Positions 10,216 through 21,905 of a stretch of 64,000 nucleotides of DNA are shown piece by piece (position 1 is the stretch's first letter; each line of letters starts with the position of its first letter). Origin of the DNA: Anodontia alba (Eukaryota; Mollusca; Bivalvia; Lucinida; Lucinidae); NCBI GenBank assembly GCA_964016985.1, contig OZ024823.1:23877320-23941319 (forward strand), read 5' to 3'. The notes under the pieces were generated by a model that made no database searches, was not told the DNA's origin, and saw only the letters and a program-made list of their open reading frames with translations. Made by a program: the position numbers and the translations under genes.

Positions 10216-12545
10216 TTAGGTCACCTGGAGCTGCTCCAGGTCAGGTAATACCGTGGCCAGCTGTCCGTCAACCATCGTCCGTCGTTAACTATTTACATTT
10301 TTGACATCTCCTCCATAATCATAATTCGGATTGAGCTGAAACTTGGTGGGAGGCATCGTGGGTTCATGGAAATTCAGAATTGCTAAAATCGTTCCGTTCC
10401 AATATCCAAAATGGCCGCCATAGCCATCTAAAATCTTTTCCATCGACAGCTCCTTCCAAACCATAAAACGGATTGAGCCAAAACTTGATGGAAGGCATGC
10501 CAGCGGCATAGAGATTCAGCATTGCTAAAATCATTCTGTTCTGATACCCAAGATGGCGGCCAAATTGAAATTCTTCAACCGACGTCTCCTTCCAAACAGT
10601 AAGTTGGATAGAGCTGAAACGATGGGAGGCATCGGAGCTACATAGAGATTCAGAATTGCTAAAATCGTTCTGTTTTGATATCCAAGTTGGCCGACATGCG
10701 GCCGTCTTGAAACTTTTCAAACGACATCTCCTAAACAGTAAGTCACATTTAGCCGAAACTTGCTGGGAGGCATCGAAGTGACATAGAGATTCGGAATTGC
10801 TAAAATCGCTTTGTTACGATATCCAAATGGCTGTCATCCGTCACGATATCCAAATGGCTGATGGCAGCCATCTTGAAATTCTTCAAACGACATCTCCTCC
10901 CAAATCTTAAGGCAGATTGAGCCGAAACTTGATCGGAGGCGTCGGTGAGAAACAGAGATTCAGAATTGCTAAAATCTTTTCGTTCCGATAGCCAAGATGG
11001 CCGCCATGGTAGTCATCTTGAAATTCTTCAAACGTCATCTCCTCCCAAACCATAATTCTAATTGAGCCGAAAGTTAATTGGAGGCATCGAAGCAACATAG
11101 AGATTCAGAATTGTTAAAATTGTTATGTAGGGATATCCAGTATGGCTGCCATGGCGGTCTTCTTGAAATTCTTCAAACGTTATCTACTCCCAAACTGTAA
11201 GTCGGATTGAGGGGCAACTTGATGGGAGGCATCGGAGCTACAGAGATCCTAAAAGGGTTACGTTACACAATCCAAGATGGTCGCCATGGCGATAATCTTG
11301 AATTTCTTCAAACGGCATCTCCTCCCAAGCTGTAAGTCAGATTGAGCCGAAGCTTAATGGGAAGCATCGGAGCTACACAGAGATTTAGAATTGCTAAAAT
11401 CGTTCCGGTCGGCTATTCGTGATGGCCGTCTGGGCGGCCATCTTGAAAATCTTGAAACCACTGCCGAACCCAACGTTAGATTGAGCCCAAAACTGGTGGG
11501 AGGCATTGGGGCCACATGGAGAGTTCACATTGCTTAATCATTCCGTTCCATTATCCAAGATGGCCGCCATTTTGGCCATCTTAAAAATCTTCAAACGAAA
11601 TTTTTTCCCAAAGCGTAAGTCGAATTGAGCTGAAACTTGATGGGAGGCATTGGAGGAACATAGAGATTCAGAATTGATAAAATCGTTCCGGCTCGATATC
11701 CAAGATGGCCGCCATGGTGGCCATCTTAAAAATCTTCAAACCACGTCTGCTCCCGAATGGTAAGTCGTATTAAGCCCAAACTTAGTGGGAGGCATTGTGG
11801 TGGCATAGAAATTTAGAATTGCCAGTTTTTTCCGTTCCAATATCTAAGATGGCCGACATGGAGTCCAGTTTGAATGTATTTAAATATGACATCTGCTCCC
11901 GAAGGACATGTCAGATTAAGCTGAAACTTGGTAGGAGGCATTGAGGAGACATGGAGATTCGGAACTGCTAAACTCGTTCCATTCTAACATGGCAGTCTCG
12001 GTGGCCATCTTGAAATTCTTCAAACGACATCTCCTCCCAAACCGTAATGCGGATTGAGCCCAAACTTGATGGGAGGCATTCGAGTGACATAGAGATTCGG
12101 AATTGCAAAAATCATTCTGTTCCGATATCTAATATGGTGCACAAGGTGGCAATCTTTAAAATCATCAAACCTCATCTGCTCCCGAATGGTAAGTCAGATT
12201 GAGCCAAAACTTGGTGGGAGGCATTTGGGCGACATGGAGATTCAGAATTACTAAAACCATCTTGTTACGATATCCACGATGGCTGCCACAGCAGCCATCT
12301 TGAAGAGCTTCAATTGTCAGCCCTGTCTTCTTTTGCCGTGGTCTGTTGACCATGGTCCGTCCTTCATCCATATGTCCGTCAGTAACTTTTCACATTTTTG
12401 ACATCTCCATCAGTCGTATCAATGAAGGCCGCCATGGCGGCCATCTTGAAAGTCTTCATTTGTTATCTCCTCCAGAACCATAAGTCGGATGGAGCGGAAA
12501 CTTTATGGAAGGCATCGGGGCAGCATGGAGATTTAGAATTTCAAA
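10216..12545. repeat. Large tandem array, about fifteen ~143-bp units
   Basis: Each unit carries GATTGAGCCGAAACTTG, then GGGAGGCAT, then AGAGATTCAGAATTGCTAAA, then CCAAGATGGCCGCCATGG. The GGAGGCAT marker recurs at about 10,348, 10,490, 10,623, 10,766, 10,937, 11,081, 11,225, 11,359, 11,498, 11,643, 11,787, 11,935, 12,073, 12,217 and 12,508. A hairpin (TCACCTGGAGCTGCTCCAGG) and TCCGTC-rich sequence precede the array at 10,218-10,290, and a second TCCGTC-rich patch lies at 12,340-12,385. Units are diverged by substitution and small gaps. This is the pearl-type layout. The short reading frames across it are by-products of the repeat. Confidence 0.9.
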
Positions 12546-12555
12546 TTTCATTTGC

Positions 12556-12652
12556 ATTTTTCAGATAAAATAAGGCTTGACATTTCATGTAAATCGTCTG
12601 CCTAGCAGAAGATTCACATAAAATGCCAAGCCTTATTTTCCCTGAAAATTTA
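12556..12652. mobile_element. PAL4 stem only
   Basis: Stem AATAAGGCTTGACATTTCAT with its complement across a short loop; the outer arms are missing. Non-coding. Confidence 0.65.
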
Positions 12653-12772
12653 GCTTAGCGAATTTGTGGTAAATACCAAAACATCGTATCTACTATAATT
12701 GCATTATATTTATATCTCAATATCCAGAACCTGTAACAGTCGCTAAAGGATTGAATTTCACAACCTTATGGG

Positions 12773-12957
12773 CAAATTCAGCAGACAACGAACTGGTGAT
12801 ATTTTTTCCTAGAAAATAGGATTTGACATTTCATGCAAATTGTCTACATAGAAGTGACAATTTGTATGAAATGTCACATCCTATTTTCTGTGAAAAGCAA
12901 GAAAAATATTTCAAAATGCCGCCAGCTGGAATTTTACCAAGCATGCTAAGCGTTAAA
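12773..12957. mobile_element. PAL4 foldback element
   Basis: A fuller copy: GGCAAATTCAGCAGACAACG on the left, stem GGATTTGACATTTCATGC with complement, and TTTCAAAATGCCGCCAGCTG on the right, followed by ACCAAGCATGCTAAGCGTTA. Confidence 0.75.
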
Positions 12958-13083
12958 TTATAGATCGGATCAGTAGCATGTGCCGTAACGTGAGAAACTG
13001 TACCTTGCTTGCACATCCGTGCAGCTTTCCACATACAGGGGGCTTATGCCCTTTGCTAGCCACAGCGAATTGTTAACTGATTA

Positions 13084-13439
13084 CAGTCGAACTTCGATGG
13101 CTCGAACGTCTTTGGGACCATGAAAATTTGTTCGAGACAGCGGTTGTTCGAGCCACGGAAGGTTACTATTGGGCCACCCCAGGAGGCATAATGGAGATAA
13201 TTGTGGGATATGTTTTTGGTGTTCTATATTTTAAATGTATGTTGTGTGTACTCATTAGAATCGCCTCGTAGAGGCGATTCTAATGAGTGCACACAGCATA
13301 CATTTACAAGATAAAAGTAGAAAATCTCCCTAAATTATCCGTATATCGTATTTGGAGGAAGTCCCTGCGGACTCAAGAACGTGTTCGACTCATCCATGGT
13401 TAACGAGCCATCGGGGTTCGAGCCATTGAAGTTCTACTG
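13084..13439. mobile_element. Tigger/pogo-like element with inner hairpin
   Basis: Ends CAGTCGAACTTCGATGGCTC and the complement of GAGCCATTGAAGTTCTACTG, with flanking TA at 13,082-13,083 and 13,440-13,441. Inside, at about 13,236-13,312, sits a foldback with TGTGTACTCATTAGAATCGC arms resembling the PAL2 core, which may be a nested insertion. Confidence 0.8.
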
Positions 13440-13604
13440 TATATAATTGGATAAGGAGTCTGATGCGTATGCTGGCCTCGTCTTCACTGTGCATAGTTGT
13501 CTTAATGGGACTCTATACAGCTGGTCGAATTCCCGCCTTATTTACAAGGAAGATAACTATTGTCACTTAAAATACATATCGTAAATCATTTGGTGACATG
13601 CACA

Positions 13605-13745
13605 ACAAGCCTCTATTGAAAAGATGTCTGCTCTAAAAAGAAGAAAAAAGTGCTCCTAAGGGTGTAGACATCTTTTTAGACTAGATCTTCTTTCAGAAGG
13701 GAACGAAGAGTTACCCATTTCCCAACCACATCCCCCCACCCCCTG
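13605..13745. mobile_element. PAL5 foldback element
   Basis: Arms GAAAAGATGTCTGCTCTAAA and the inverted TTTAGACTAGATCTTCTTTC, then GGGAACGAAGAGTTACC as in other copies. Decayed. Confidence 0.65.
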
Positions 13746-13828
13746 AAAGTGTATTTATTCCTTTGAGGTATATTTTCTCGTGTGTCGGGTCACGTAAAAA
13801 GTACAATGTAGTGTTATCAAACACATTA

Positions 13829-14072
13829 TACGGGCCGTGCCACGCCACGCGAAAAGGTGTTTTCGGGTATAAGCGGGCAGCGAAGGCCAAGATCAGCCTG
13901 TGCATCCGCGCAGTCTGATCAAGGCCATTGCCCGTCAACAGAATCTTTTGATACTATAGACTGTATCGATGGAGAGCAAATGCCCGGATGAGACTGAGCA
14001 TGCGCGGGATGAACCTGAATCTTTGCATTTTGCGTATGTTTGTAGACACCTTTTCGCTTGACTTGGCCCATA
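13829..14072. mobile_element. GATCAG-type element with GGGCC(A/G)TG ends
   Basis: It begins CGGGCCGTGCCACGCC and ends AAGCGTTTTCGCTTGACTTGG-like. Inside are AGCGAAGGCCAAGATCAGCC and GCAGTCTGATCAAGGCC. Similar pieces lie at 54,725 and 60,745. Boundaries are approximate. Confidence 0.5.
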
Positions 14073-14115
14073 TACTAGTTGTCTCCGACATACTAAAAGA
14101 GTTTAAACTTTACCT

Positions 14116-14293
14116 TTCGCTGAATCCGAAGTCGGTAAATTGATGATATTTTTTTTTCGTATTTTCCCCAGAACATAGGCTTTGGCAGTTCATGCAAAGA
14201 TTATCCTTAGGAGACAATCAGCATGAAATGTCAGTCAGTATTCTGGAAAACAAAATAAGAAAGATGCCGTCAATTTGTCGTCTACTGAATTTG
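14116..14293. mobile_element. PAL4 foldback element
   Basis: CATAGGCTTTGGCAGTTCATG and the inverted GCATGAAATGTCAGTCAG form the stem; the right arm carries GTCGTCTACTGAATTTGCCC. Confidence 0.65.
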
Positions 14294-14358
14294 CCCAGGG
14301 TATGGTAAAGTTAAAGGGAAGTGTGGCCTGTAATTATTACCATGAAATTTAGCTTTGC

Positions 14359-14635
14359 CATCACGAAAACACGCCTATATATTTTTTACCCCCTTAAACC
14401 CCACTTTTACATAGTAAAACTGGGGTTTACAGGGGTATACATTATTTGTCTTATTTCTGCTCCAAACATACATTGTGGATACTCGTTAGAACCGCCTCGG
14501 CGAGGCGGTTCTAACGAGTACCCACAATCTATGTTTGGAGCAGAAATATGATAAATATCGGAGTTTTTATCTGAAAAATTTCAGTTTTTGGAGGTGAAAT
14601 TTTCTATGTATTTGAATAGGCATGTTTTCGTAATG
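14359..14635 (+). mobile_element. PAL1 foldback MITE, copy 4
   Basis: Full length, perfect stem, all six stem CpGs kept. The right end has GCATGTTTTCG where most copies have GCGTG. Confidence 0.9.
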
Positions 14636-14814
14636 CAGTGCAAGAAAGCTTTAAGATTTTTACTGCAAGTTCAAAATCTTTCTAATTATTTAAAACCATC
14701 TTGTTAACAGAAATATACTTGGTGCAAAATCGGTGAAAACGTTGGGCAAATGAAAACATTTAGAATATCACCCCAACCTCAAATTCCTTTATTGCAAATA
14801 CTAACTGTAGTTTT

Positions 14815-15995
14815 TATGCCCCCGCCCATTCGAAGAATAGCGGATGGGCATTAAGCATTACCCCTGTCCGTCCCGTACGTCTGTCTGTCCGTCTGTCCGT
14901 CTGTCTGTCCGTCCGTCCGTCCCACTTCGTGTCCGGATCATAACTCCCAAACCGTATGGAATATATTCATGAAACTTCACAGGTGCATACATCACATTGA
15001 GACGATGTGTCATGAACAAGGAAGACAACTCTTGCATTTTTTGTTTTTGAATTATATCCGCTTGACTAAGTTCCATATAGTTAACTGTGTCCGGGCCATA
15101 ACTCCTAAACCGTATGGAATATATTCATGAAACTTTACCAGTGCCTGCATCACACTGAGACGATGTGTCATGAACAAGGAAGACAACTCTTGCATTTTTG
15201 GTTTTTGAATTATTTCCGCTTGACATAGTTCCATACAGTTAACTGTGTCCGGGCCATAACTCCTAAACCGTATGAAATATATTCATGAAACTTTACCAGT
15301 GCATGCATCACACTGAGAAGATGTGTCATGAGCAAGGAAGAAAACTCTTGTATTTTTGGTTTTTGAATTATTTCCCCTTGACTTAGTTCCATATAGTAAA
15401 CCGTGTCCGGGCCATAACTCCTAAACCATATGGAATATATTCATGAAACTTTATTGGTGCATGCATCACATTGAGACGATGTGTCATGAACAAGGAAGAC
15501 AACTCTTGCATTTTTAGTTTTTGAATTATCTTCCCTTGACTTAGTTTAATATAGTAAACCGTGTCCGGGCCATAACTCCTAAACCGTATGGAATATATTC
15601 ATGAAACTATACAGGTGCACGCATCACATTCAGACGATGTGTCATGAACAAGAAAGACAACTCTTGCATTTTTTGTTTTTGAATTATCTTCCCTTGACTT
15701 AGTTCCATATAGTAAACCTTGTCCGGGCCATAACTCCTAAACCGTATGGAATATATTCATGAAACTTTACAGGTGCATGCATCACATTGAGACGATGTGT
15801 CATGAACAAGGAAGACAACTCTTGCGTTTTTCGTTTTTGAATTATCTTCCCTTGACTTAGTTCCATATAGTAAACTGTGTCCGGGCCTTAATAATAACTT
15901 CATGGTATACCTGTTACAATTACATATAAACCCTTTTTCTGAATGGCATTTGGCGGGGGCATCCGTGTCCTATGGACACGTTTTCTAGTTTAGCA
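14815..15995. repeat. Pearl-type element, ~158-bp units
   Basis: The left end is a GCCCCCGCCC hairpin, then a GTCCGTCTGTCCGTCC microsatellite (14,866-14,920). Six full units follow plus a partial, each starting GTGTCCGGGCCATAACTCC (about 14,928, 15,087, 15,245, 15,403, 15,561, 15,719, 15,877) and containing GATGTGTCATGAACAAGGAA. The right end is GGCATTTGGCGGGGGCAT. This matches the layout described for bivalve pearl and related tandem-repeat MITEs. Confidence 0.9.
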
Positions 15996-16146
15996 TGGGT
16001 CTGTTTGCGGCTTTGTTGTTGAAGAAGCAAGGTACAGAGCGGTGAAAGTGAAAGTTTGGGTTAAATGAAAACATTTAACATCTCCATTTCTCCTTCACAG
16101 TGTAGCTATCAAAGGGCAGTTAGCTGTTCGACTTACTATTGACGTA

Positions 16147-17150
16147 TTACTTTTTATACGCCCGTTTGAAAAACGGGACGTATTATGTTACGGGGTATTG
16201 CGTCCGTCCGTCCGTCCGTCCGTCCGTCCGTCCGTCCGTCCATAAACTTGTTCGTTTCCAGCTAACTCCTTCTACAGTTTACATCCGAACAAGCTAAAAC
16301 TTGGTACATAGTTAGACCATGATGTGGCGCAGCGCATATTGTTTCGGGGTTACAGTCCACCAAATGTTTGCAGAGTTATGCCCCTTTGAAAATTTCAGTA
16401 AACTTTTCATTTCCGGCTAACTCTTCTTACAGTTTACATCCTATCAAGCTGAAAGTTGATTTGTAGTTAGACCATGATGTGGAGCAGCGCACATTATTTC
16501 AAGGTTACAGTCCACCAAATATTAGCAGAGTTAAACCCCTTTGAATATTTCTATTAATTTTTCGTTTCCGGCTAAATCCTCCTACAGTTTACATCCGATC
16601 AAGCTGAAACTTCATAAATAGTTACATGATTATGTGGAGCAGCACATATTATTTCGAGGTTACAGTGCACCAAATATTTGCAGAGTTATGCCCCTTTGAA
16701 AGTTTTTGTAAACTTTACACAGCATATTGTTTAGAGGTAATAGTGTGCAACTTTTACTTTATAACAGGTATATTTTTGCAAATAACTAAAGTTATGGTCA
16801 TATGGGCAAGATATTGATTTTATTTTTATTTTATTTTTTTTAAACATCTTTTATTGGGAAATGTTGCCATTATTAAATCTTAAACACTTCTGCTTAGACG
16901 CAGCAAACTACTCCCTATTTTCCCAAGAGGGAGAAGTTACTTCTCCCTTAATTTCTGGGCCAGCTTGGACCCTTAGGTTACAGTTCACCAAATATCAGCA
17001 GAGCTATGCCCCAATGTTTTTTTTTTTTTTTTTTTTTTTTTAGTAATTCCACTTACAGTTTATATCCGGAGCACTGAATTATACAGGAGCCAGTTATGTG
17101 CTACATCTTATTACTTGCCACGGGCGTGTAATGCCCCGCTTGGCGGAGCT
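16147..17150. repeat. Pearl-type element, ~155-165-bp units, decayed
   Basis: It starts with the hairpin ATACGCCCGTTTGAAAAACG and its complement, then eleven CCGT repeats (16,199-16,243). Three units follow with TTTCCGGCTAACTCCT and TTTACATCCGATCAAGCTGA, then decayed units, a T25 run (17,017-17,041) and the end CCACGGGCGTGTAATGCCCC. The monomer is unrelated to that of the neighbouring array. Confidence 0.85.
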
Positions 17151-17289
17151 CTTGTTTATGTAAAGTGCTCTTGGTTCAATATTTAGGTGTTATACATGAC
17201 CACTATCGGGTTGCCAGGCATATCGGCCCGGAAGCTGTGCTAGTTAAAGAACCCCTCAGGAAATATTGCAAATTTGATCCGTTGTAAGA

Positions 17290-17860
17290 CAGTGATGTTA
17301 TATGGGTTAGGGTACAAAAACAAGTTACAAATCTTACATGTGATATATTTTTAGCATTTACATACATACCACATTGTAATTCTACTTATGGTAAAGAAAA
17401 TAGCAAAAATATTTTACAAAAAAAAAAAAAAAAAAAAAAAAATCATATAGAATACTTTTCATGTAATGGCAAAATAATTGCCTGTGGAGAATTTAATGAA
17501 AGCTTAGGGGATAACTGTGATGTTTTAGAGAAAGATAATTAACCCAATATACCACTGCCACATGATGAGACATATGAATTTATCCTTCCGCGTGTTTCTT
17601 GTGACAGAAGTGCTGTGCCTGAACTTGGTAAATGGCTGTTAGATTTATGTACAGATAATCAGATGTATATTTTAAATGGACGTACTTTAGGGGATTTTAA
17701 TGGTAAGTTCACATTCCATACTCCAAGAGGAAGTAGTGTTTTGGATTATTTTTAGCAAGCAGATCAATGTCTAATATTGTTTTAGCATGTATGTTCATGA
17801 TATAGATATTTTCTCTGATCATTGTTTATTGACAATGAAGTTAAACATTTTTAATGATAC
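17290..17860 (+). pseudogene. LINE apurinic-type endonuclease relic
   Basis: Read across frames, this region gives motifs of an AP-like endonuclease: VIWVRVQKQ and TYIPHCNSTYG near the front, then a GEFN motif (normally GDFN), then LNGRTLGDFNGKFTFHT, and SDHCLL as the C-terminal catalytic Ser-Asp-His. In LINEs this domain nicks target DNA to prime reverse transcription. The frame is broken by stops (near 17,540 and 17,755) and by the A25 tract, so it is a relic. The SDH motif lies in the frame beginning at 17,787. Confidence 0.8.
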
Positions 17861-18079
17861 TTTTATTTATGAGGAATTACCTCACAACGAAGTGAATGCA
17901 CATTGCAGATACACGCCTGAAAAATTCTTATGGTCTAATGATGCAAAACAACTTCCTGCTATACCAAAACATGTGGGGTCATTAATAATTAAGCTTTCTG
18001 ATGTGATGATTATCGCCGGGAACAAGTCATTAAAACGTCATTCATATGAGCCAAAAAGAAAGAATATTAATAAAGTTAA

Positions 18080-18337
18080 TTAAAAAAATGGTACGATAGA
18101 GATTGCCAGTATTTATTAAGAGAAGTCAAAACAGCTAAAAACGCATTTAATAGAAATGTTTCCAATAAGTCATTGCGTATAAAATATTACACCAAGTTTA
18201 ATGAATATAAGAAATTAGTGAAGTATAAGAAGAGGCAGTATAAAGCAAGTTTGACAAACGTGTTAGGAAACGCGATGGAAAATGATCCTCAATCTGCATG
18301 GAAGATCATTAATGAGTTAAAAAAATTATTCTTTACC
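18080..18337 (+). pseudogene. LINE linker before reverse transcriptase
   Basis: The frame around 18,173-18,337 reads a basic linker (KYYTKFNEYKKLVKYKKRQY) and then NDPQSAWKIINELKK, the segment that usually lies between endonuclease and reverse transcriptase in this LINE group. It is cut by the insertion starting at 18,338 and continues at 18,698 with ADKAEKINRTQWYTHF. Confidence 0.7.
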
Positions 18338-18697
18338 GGGCTTCATTGTGTGTTCCATGTCCGTTCGTAGAGAGGAATTAGAGATTATCACATTGTGTTT
18401 TGGTTATCGCCTGATGTATCAACCGAGACGCCATTGTCTGCCCTCAGGCTAAAGCCTTCGGGCAGGTAATGGTCGAGGTTTGATACAGAGAGCGATAACC
18501 AAAACATCATGTCATAATCTGTTTATCACATATTCAAATCAGCTTTTAACTGTTTTGGAAGTTCAGATTCGCCATAAAATGATAATTCAAGCGCAAATGC
18601 GCGTAACTTCGCGTCATTTACATAATGTCGTTTACAATGTCACCATAACATCGCGAGCGGGATGATAACCCTTGTCCGTTCAAAATACACTGCTGAT
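18338..18697. mobile_element. Foldback insertion inside the LINE
   Basis: From GGGCTTCATTG to AAAATACACTGC this block interrupts the LINE frame and is nearly identical to 21,478-21,840. Its core is an inverted repeat: GGTTATCGCCTGATGTATCA pairs with a GATACAGAGAGCGATAACC block, and the loop contains AGGCTAAAGCCT. A clear target duplication is not seen. No coding. Confidence 0.8.
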
Positions 18698-20250
18698 AAG
18701 GCTGAAAAGATTAATAGAACTCAGTGGTATACACATTTTCGGGATGTATAAATAATAAAACAGGGAATATTGATAATAAAAGACAAGAAGAAATAAAAGC
18801 AGAACTTTTCCATTATGAGAAATCTACACAACCAGGAATATTAGATCATTTAATAAAAGGAAATTTCCGAAGCATGCAAAAAAAAAACTTAAGAATACTA
18901 AAGCAAGTGCTCATGATATGATAAAAAATTAAATGATTAGGGCAGCTTTTTTCTCTAATAAAGCAAACTTTTTTTAACATTAAATAAGTCATTAGAAACA
19001 GGTAATTTCCCTTCTTCTTGGACAGAGGGCATTATTGTACCTATACACAAACAAGGTACTATTACAGATCCTAATAATTATAGGAGTATTACCTTCAATA
19101 GTTGTTTAAGCAAGTTATTTTGTCATGTGCTGAATTCCAGAATATCAAATTATTTAGAAAATAAGAGTTGTTTTGCAAGAGAACAAGCAGGGTTTCGCAA
19201 AAACTTCCGAACCATAGATCAAATATTCATTATAAAAACAATAGTTGATAAATACATCCAGAAAAAAAGGTAAAGAAAGTAAATTGTTTGCTTCTTTCAT
19301 TGACTTAAAGAAGGCATTTGATACTGTTTGGCACAAAGGGTTACTATTAAAGTTACAAAAAGCCGGTATTAATGGTAAAGTCTATGAATTACTAAAATCA
19401 ATGATGGTTCTCGTTCACAAGTAAGGTGCAAAAACCTTCTGACAGACTTTATAAGTATCATACAAGGGGTCCATCAAGGTAATGTACTAAGCCCTTTATT
19501 ATTCAATATTTTTATAAATGATATATGTGAGGAAATACCGCTTGATGAGGCACTCTTATTACAGTATTCTAAGATAAGTCACTTGTTGTACGTAGATGAC
19601 ATAGTGTTGTTATCAACCTCAGAAAAAGGGTTAAAAAGTCAATTTGATAGAGTGAACGAATTTTGTATAAATTGGGGATTATCAATTAATACTGATAAAT
19701 CAAAAATCATGATTTTTTTCCTAAAACTGGTTATTTACCCAAGGACAATTTTCATTTTGTCATTGGTCATGAAGTAATTGAATGTGTTCGTCAATATAAG
19801 TATCTTGGTGTGAATGTATCTAACAGTGGTAAATTTTCCGCAGCAGAAACGAATTTGAGCTTGAAAGCAAATAGAGCATTATTTTCCATTAAACAAAGTA
19901 TTTTTGACAAATCATTAAAGCCATCAGCTATTCTACATATTTTTGATGTTCTTGTAAAACCAATTGCATTGTATGGGTATATGGGAGTGAAGAATGGATT
20001 CCTTATAAACAGTGTTATGAGGGTAAATCAGTTGGTGAGCTGTTTAAGATGACTCTTAAATATAATAGTGAATTTGAAAAAGTGCACACTCGTTTTTGTA
20101 AATATGTCCTTGGTGTTTTCCAAGGCTTGCAACTTTGCCGTGCACTCTGAACTTGGCCAGTTTCCTCTTTTAATAACAACTTTAACAAATTGCCTTAACT
20201 TTTGGCTGCATATTATTCAGTCAGGTAGAGATACCTTATTTTCAAATGCT
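18698..20250 (+). pseudogene. LINE reverse transcriptase relic
   Basis: Ordered motifs of a non-LTR reverse transcriptase: WTEGIIVPIHKQG and DPNNYRSIT near 19,020-19,090, EQAGFRKNFRT near 19,180, FIDLKKAFDTVWHKGLL near 19,300 (the first catalytic Asp), GVHQGNVLSPLLFNIFIND near 19,470, and YVDDIVLLS near 19,590 (the catalytic Asp pair in a YxDD box), then YKYLGV in the thumb region near 19,800. Frames change several times: a shift after 19,270, a lost base near 19,410, another near 19,720. The protein copies LINE RNA into DNA at the nicked target. This copy is dead, though the catalytic boxes survive. Confidence 0.88.
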
Positions 20251-20309
20251 TAGAAGGTAAAAAATGTTTTAAACGATCTAGGGTTATCCAGGGTGAAGTT
20301 AGCTAGCTG

Positions 20310-20640
20310 TAAAAGTGCTTTAAACCCCCGGTGGTTTATTCTACTCAACGGTTCTAAGGCGGTGGTCCTGGTATTAGTCTTACTCTTTGTTGCTTTGTGG
20401 TTTATTCTACGAGACGATTTGTTTTATGTCTTACCTTGTGTTATTTTGTTCTTGTGTTTTTCAGTCCTTTTAATATTGCGAGTCCCTCGCTTGGGGAAAA
20501 GAGAGCTAATCGTAGTGCTTTTCGTACGTTTGTTCGATTTGCGCCTGTTTGGTTTTGTCTGTTTTCTCTTCCTCTTGGTGTCTGGGATGGGCTGCGGTTT
20601 GTGATTGTGGCACTCCCTGGACTGTTCTCTTACCTTATTT
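20310..20640 (+). repeat. Possible insertion in the LINE C-terminal region
   Basis: Between the thumb relic and the frame resuming at HVWNNQS (near 20,645) lies about 330 bp with no match to LINE architecture. Part of it (20,571-20,620) resembles 2,724-2,784. It stays open on the plus strand as a hydrophobic, phenylalanine-rich stretch and on the minus strand as a lysine/arginine-rich stretch with DTKRKRKQ. Probably a separate repeat inserted in the LINE. Confidence 0.5.
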
Positions 20641-20940
20641 GCCATGTTTGGAATAACCAGAGTACTTTTAATTCTTATGCCCTTCTTTATTCAGTAAAGT
20701 GTAAGCTTAAAGAAAGATACTTCTCATTGTGGAAGAAACAAATTTCAGATGATGAAGCACAAGCTTATCAAACAAACGTTTGGACTTACCTAGAAAAGTT
20801 ACATGGCATTAATATAAAAAAATATATTTGCTCATTCAGAATTAGTATCCACAGGCTTAGAATTGAGAGAGGGCGGTATATTGGTGAAAAACCAAAGTAC
20901 AGGTTATGTGGGCAATGTAATTTAGTAGAAAAATGAAATA
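20641..20940 (+). pseudogene. LINE C-terminal domain relic
   Basis: The frame reads a basic helical segment (SVKCKLKERYFSLWKKQI) and then ISIHRLRIERGRY followed by a CGQC cysteine pair. The H-x-L-x-IERGRY and CxxC arrangement is typical of the C-terminal nucleic-acid-binding part of Jockey/CR1-type LINE proteins. A stop follows at 20,934-20,936. Confidence 0.75.
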
Positions 20941-21477
20941 CATTTTTATGGCAGTGTAAAATATGAAACTTTAAGGAAAATTATATATGATAGCATTAAG
21001 GATACTAACTTAAAGATAAGTGCTGATCCGAACACTACATTCTTTGATTTAATGGCAAATCAAGATATAAACATTTTAAAAACTGTTTAGAAGTTTATAC
21101 AAGATCGTTCATTAACATAAAGATTTTACTTATTGATATTGCACTCCTATCCAGTTGTAAATCCAACAACATCTCTATCTATTAATAGCTGTGTATGGAA
21201 TGAATTTGTGTGAATGTTGGCAGGAGTGCTTAATCACTTTATAAATTTGTTACTTGTACATGTGTGTATTGTTATTGTTACTGTTGTTTTGCCTTTCACC
21301 CACATCATGGGTATATTAGTGAAATAAATACTATTCTGTTATATTCTATTCCATATTGGACTACAGGCCGATATACCTGGCAATGCGACAGTGGCCGTGT
21401 CGTATCCTTTTTATTACATGTTTGTTTTCATTGAAATGTGTAAAGTATAGCTTCATTAAAACTCTCGAATACCAATG

Positions 21478-21905
21478 GGCTTCATTGTTTGTTCCATGTC
21501 CGTTCGTAGAGAGGAATTAGAGATTATCACATGGTGTTTTGGTTATCGCCTGATGTATCAACCGAGACGCCATTATCTGCCCTCAGGCTAAAGCCTTTGG
21601 GCGGATAATGGTCGAGGGTTGATACAGAGGGCGATAACCAAAACATCATGTCATAATCTGTTCATCACATATTCAAATCAGCTTCTAACTGTTTTGGAAG
21701 TTCAGATTCGCCATAAAATGGTAACACAGATGATGATTGAAGCGCAAATGCGCGTAACGTCGCGTCATTTACATAATGTTGTTTACAACGTCACCATAAC
21801 ATCGCAAGCGGGATGATAACCCTTGTCCGTTCAAAATACACTGCTTCTGGTTATCAGACCGTTTCCGGTAGATAACCAATTTCCGTTCAAAATACATTGT
21901 TTTTG
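21478..21905. mobile_element. Second copy of the LINE-interrupting foldback
   Basis: It has the same left boundary (GGGCTTCATTG) and core as 18,338-18,697, with a small insertion (GATGATTGAAG region) and more sequence on the right, where GATAACCAATTTCCGTTCA repeats part of the element end. It lies about 130 bp beyond the LINE tail, so two direct copies bracket the 3' half of the LINE. Confidence 0.75.

Larger units (their letters stand above)
17270..21350 (+). mobile_element. Non-LTR retrotransposon (LINE), broken
   Basis: Relics appear in the order endonuclease, reverse transcriptase, then a C-terminal region with paired cysteines, all on the plus strand. The CDS is split by stops, frameshifts, a poly-A run at 17,418-17,442 and at least one insertion (18,338-18,697). 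The 3' end carries TCATGGGTATATTAGTGAA and a TTCTGTTATATTCTATTCC tail, as in many LINEs of the Jockey/CR1-like group. No ORF1 is recognisable upstream. The element cannot make active protein as it stands. Confidence 0.85.

Noticed and set aside
10364..10720. 118-residue open frame as a gene
   Set aside because: It lies wholly within the ~143-bp tandem array and its peptide repeats with the array unit.
14815..17150. CRISPR-like array
   Set aside because: Units are contiguous ~155-bp tandem repeats without unique spacers, in animal DNA.
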